Part shown: positions 13,939 to 16,080 of the stretch, one piece after another | How the letters are laid out: each line of letters opens with the position of its first letter | How positions within the stretch are numbered: position 1 is the stretch's first letter | NCBI GenBank assembly: GCA_025359355.1 | Contig: JANYGR010000114.1 | Coordinates: 1-16,080, forward strand | DNA length: 16,080 nt | From: Bacteroidota bacterium | GTDB taxonomy: Bacteria > Bacteroidota > Bacteroidia > B-17B0 > Aurantibacillaceae | Direction of reading: 5' to 3' | Notes under the pieces: model-generated | Database searches by the model: none | Told to the model about the DNA's origin: nothing | Seen by the model: the letters and a program-made list of their open reading frames with translations, nothing else | Program-made: the position numbers and the translations under genes

Positions 13939-15261
13939 ATGAAAGTAGCAATTGTAGGAACAGGATACGTTGGTTTAGTAACAGGTACATGCTTTGCAGA
14001 AGTAGGGATGGACGTTACATGCGTAGACATTGATCAAAACAAAATTGATAATTTACACAAAGGTATATTGCCAATATATGAACCAGGCTTAGATGAAATG
14101 GTAACTCGTAACGTACAAAAAAAGCGTTTACATTTTTCCACTTCATTACAAGAGAGCATTCAGGGTGCTGAAGTAGTTTTTATTGCTGTAGGCACACCGC
14201 CTGATGAAGATGGTTCGGCTGATTTAAAATATGTATTAGCAGTTGCTTCAAGCGTAGGCGAATTCATGCAACATCCTTTAGTCATCGTAACTAAAAGCAC
14301 CGTGCCTGTGAGCACTGCCGAGAAAGTTAGAAAAGCTTTACAAACACAATTAGATAAACGTGGTTCTAAATTAGATTTTTATGTAGCATCAAATCCTGAG
14401 TTTTTAAAAGAAGGCGCTGCTATTGAAGATTTTATGAAGCCCGATCGAATTGTTGTGGGTGTTGATAGACCTGAGGCTGAAGAGTTGATGCGTAAATTAT
14501 ATAAACCATTTTTAATGAATGGTCATCCCATTTATTTTATGGATATTCCTTCTGCCGAAATGACTAAATACGCAGCGAATGCGATGTTGGCTACTAAAAT
14601 TTCTTTCATGAACGATATCGCTAATCTTTGTGAAATTATGGGCGCAGATGTCAACATGGTGCGTAAAGGAATAGGTAGCGATACACGTATTGGAACTAAA
14701 TTTATTTATCCTGGTGTTGGTTACGGCGGAAGTTGTTTTCCTAAAGATGTGAAAGCATTGATTAAAACAGCTAAAGAAAATAAATACAACATGCGTATTT
14801 TAAATGCGGTTGAAGAAGTAAATGAAAATCAAAAAGAAGTATTGTTTGATAAAGTAAAAGCTCATTTTAAAGGTGATTTAAAAGGAAAGAAATTTGCGTT
14901 ATGGGGTTTATCTTTTAAACCAAAAACAGATGATATGCGTGAAGCGCCATCTTTGGTTATCATCGAAAAATTATTGAAAGAAGGGGCAAGTGTTGTGGCT
15001 TACGATCCAGTTGCTATGCACGAAGCAGAGCGTACTCTTGGAAAAACCATTGAGTATTCAACTGATATGTATGATAGTTTAAATGGACAAGATGCATTAT
15101 TAATAGTAACAGAATGGCCAGAGTTTAGAGCACCTGATTTTGACGAATTAAATAAACGTTTAACTCAAAAAACGTTATTTGACGGAAGAAATATTTTTGA
15201 CCCTCAGGATATGAAAAAATTAGGTTATAGTTATTACTGTATCGGAGTAAAAACAAATTAA
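13939..15261 (+). CDS. ugd: UDP-glucose 6-dehydrogenase
   Basis: Ugd oxidises UDP-glucose to UDP-glucuronate with two NAD+ in the cytoplasm. The 440-residue protein has the N-terminal Rossmann motif VGTGYVGLVTG (6-16), the VGTPPDEDGSAD substrate block (84-95), STVP (120-123), NPEFLKEGAA (152-161), the central helix with K220 and N225 (ATKISFMNDIANL), and the catalytic C266 with D270 in GYGGSCFPKD. The C-terminal domain contains ALWGLSFKPKTDDMREAPS. All expected catalytic residues are present. It is placed between the TPR gene and a UDP-glucuronate decarboxylase, which would use its product. UDP-N-acetyl sugar dehydrogenases are the main alternative, but the motifs fit the UDP-glucose (TuaD-like) branch. 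Confidence 0.95.
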   Translation: MKVAIVGTGYVGLVTGTCFAEVGMDVTCVDIDQNKIDNLHKGILPIYEPGLDEMVTRNVQKKRLHFSTSLQESIQGAEVVFIAVGTPPDEDGSADLKYVLAVASSVGEFMQHPLVIVTKSTVPVSTAEKVRKALQTQLDKRGSKLDFYVASNPEFLKEGAAIEDFMKPDRIVVGVDRPEAEELMRKLYKPFLMNGHPIYFMDIPSAEMTKYAANAMLATKISFMNDIANLCEIMGADVNMVRKGIGSDTRIGTKFIYPGVGYGGSCFPKDVKALIKTAKENKYNMRILNAVEEVNENQKEVLFDKVKAHFKGDLKGKKFALWGLSFKPKTDDMREAPSLVIIEKLLKEGASVVAYDPVAMHEAERTLGKTIEYSTDMYDSLNGQDALLIVTEWPEFRAPDFDELNKRLTQKTLFDGRNIFDPQDMKKLGYSYYCIGVKTN

Positions 15262-15352
15262 TTGATTAGGCAATGAGATAATTTGCCAACGAAAAAAATA
15301 AATTTAAATAATAGTATTAATTGACTCATCGTCGAATTATCAAATTAAAAAC

Positions 15353-16080
15353 ATGGCACAAAAAAGAATTTTAATTACAGGAGCAGCAGGATTTTTAGGT
15401 TCACATTTATGTGATCGATTTATTAAAGAAGGAATGAGTGTGGTTGCTATGGATAACTTGGTAACAGGCGATTTAAAGAACATTGAACATTTATTTAAGT
15501 TACCTCAGTTTGAATTTTATCATCACGATGTAAGTAAATTTATTCATGTACCAGGTAATATCGATTACATTTTACATTTTGCATCGCCAGCAAGCCCTAT
15601 TGATTATTTAAAAATTCCTATCCAAACATTAAAAGTTTCTTCGTTAGGAACGCATAATGTTTTAGGATTTGCACGGGTAAAAAAAGCACGCGTATTAGTA
15701 GCTTCAACATCCGAAGTTTATGGAGATCCAGCAGTGCACCCCCAAACAGAAGAGTATTGGGGAAATGTAAATCCAGTGGGGCCACGTGGTTGCTATGATG
15801 AAGCAAAGCGTTTTATGGAAGCATTAACTATGGCATATCATGAAACGCATGGATTAGAAACACGTATCATTCGTATCTTTAATACTTATGGTCCTAAAAT
15901 GCGATTAAACGATGGGCGTGTATTGCCAGCATTTATTGGGCAAGCATTGCGCGGAGAAGATTTAACGATGTTTGGTGATGGAAGTCAAACACGTAGTTTT
16001 TGTTTTGTAGATGATTTAGTAGAAGGTATTTATCGTTTATTAATGAGTGATTATCATTTGCCAGTAAACATTGGTAATCC
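15353..16080 (+). CDS. uxs: UDP-glucuronate decarboxylase (UDP-xylose synthase), 3' end cut by the window
   Basis: This NAD+-dependent extended SDR enzyme decarboxylates UDP-glucuronate to UDP-xylose. From the ATG at 15353 the frame stays open for 242 codons to the window end; about 70 residues are probably missing. The Rossmann motif is GAAGFLGSHL (10-19). The catalytic region ASTSEVYGDP holds S120 and E121, and the YxxxK pair is Y148 and K152 in GCYDEAKRFME. LHFASPASPIDY and RIFNTYGPKMRLNDGRV are typical of the UXS group, separating it from epimerases and dehydratases. It is 91 bp after ugd with no terminator in between, and uses ugd's product, so cotranscription is likely. The ATG is the first in-frame start giving the full nucleotide-binding motif. 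Confidence 0.94.
   Translation, partial: MAQKRILITGAAGFLGSHLCDRFIKEGMSVVAMDNLVTGDLKNIEHLFKLPQFEFYHHDVSKFIHVPGNIDYILHFASPASPIDYLKIPIQTLKVSSLGTHNVLGFARVKKARVLVASTSEVYGDPAVHPQTEEYWGNVNPVGPRGCYDEAKRFMEALTMAYHETHGLETRIIRIFNTYGPKMRLNDGRVLPAFIGQALRGEDLTMFGDGSQTRSFCFVDDLVEGIYRLLMSDYHLPVNIGN

Noticed and set aside
15269..15287. Hairpin GGCAA/TTGCC after ugd as a terminator
   Set aside because: The stem has only five pairs with a 9-nt loop and is followed by A-rich rather than T-rich sequence, so it should not stop transcription before the decarboxylase gene.
12215..15328. Heptamer TGACTCA shared by the gaps at 12215-12221 and 15322-15328
   Set aside because: A seven-base match at two places in one operon can be chance, and the second copy has no inverted partner.

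Overview
The window looks like a chromosomal piece of a member of the Bacteroidota (Flavobacteriia-like or a relative). The evidence is an AT-rich composition, promoters of the Bacteroidota type (TTG then about 20 nt then TAnnTTTG, clearest in front of rpoD), starts without Shine-Dalgarno sequences, a short primary sigma factor without region 1.1, a TonB-dependent receptor with an N-terminal carboxypeptidase-regulatory-like domain, and a secreted protein with a type A sorting domain of the type IX secretion system (T9SS). I cannot name the genus. No gap between genes exceeds 200 bp, and I see no tRNA, rRNA, CRISPR array, insertion sequence or phage gene.

Layout. (1) Positions 1-1427, minus strand: an unrecognised single-pass membrane protein followed 22 bp later by dapF (diaminopimelate epimerase), cut by the window edge. 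(2) Positions 1428-1574: a divergent intergenic region with a perfect 10-bp inverted repeat. (3) Positions 1575-4956, plus strand: a DegP/HtrA protease, rpoD with its own strong promoter and terminator, and a DUF218/YdcF-like membrane protein. (4) Positions 4957-6429: a gap whose sequence can fold into a multi-stem structure, a small unknown helical lysine-rich protein without arginine, and a stand-alone SpoIIE/RsbU-type PP2C phosphatase. (5) Positions 6430-12138: the most interesting block, with a TonB-dependent receptor, a T9SS-exported surface or secreted protein, and a PhoB/OmpR-family response regulator lacking the usual acidic pair of the receiver domain. (6) Positions 12255-16080: a nucleotide-sugar cluster with a DegT/DnrJ/EryC1/StrS aminotransferase, a small TPR protein, UDP-glucose 6-dehydrogenase and a UDP-glucuronate decarboxylase cut by the window end.

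How block 5 may work together. The receptor gene and the T9SS cargo gene each end in a strong intrinsic terminator, yet share an unusual promoter design. Tandem 11-bp units (best form TTAATGTAAAC) end exactly 15 bp upstream of the -7 box in both, and take the place of a normal -33 element. Direct repeats of 11 bp are the binding pattern of PhoB-class winged-helix regulators, and a regulator of that class is the next gene. The simplest reading is a nutrient-responsive outer-membrane uptake module: a surface protein delivered by T9SS, a TonB-dependent channel and a dedicated regulator. The nutrient is unknown. Phosphate is a reasonable guess from the PhoB-like box but is not shown by the sequence.

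Block 6 should convert UDP-glucose to UDP-glucuronate and then UDP-xylose, with an aminotransferase for an amino sugar. It probably feeds surface polysaccharide or protein glycosylation.
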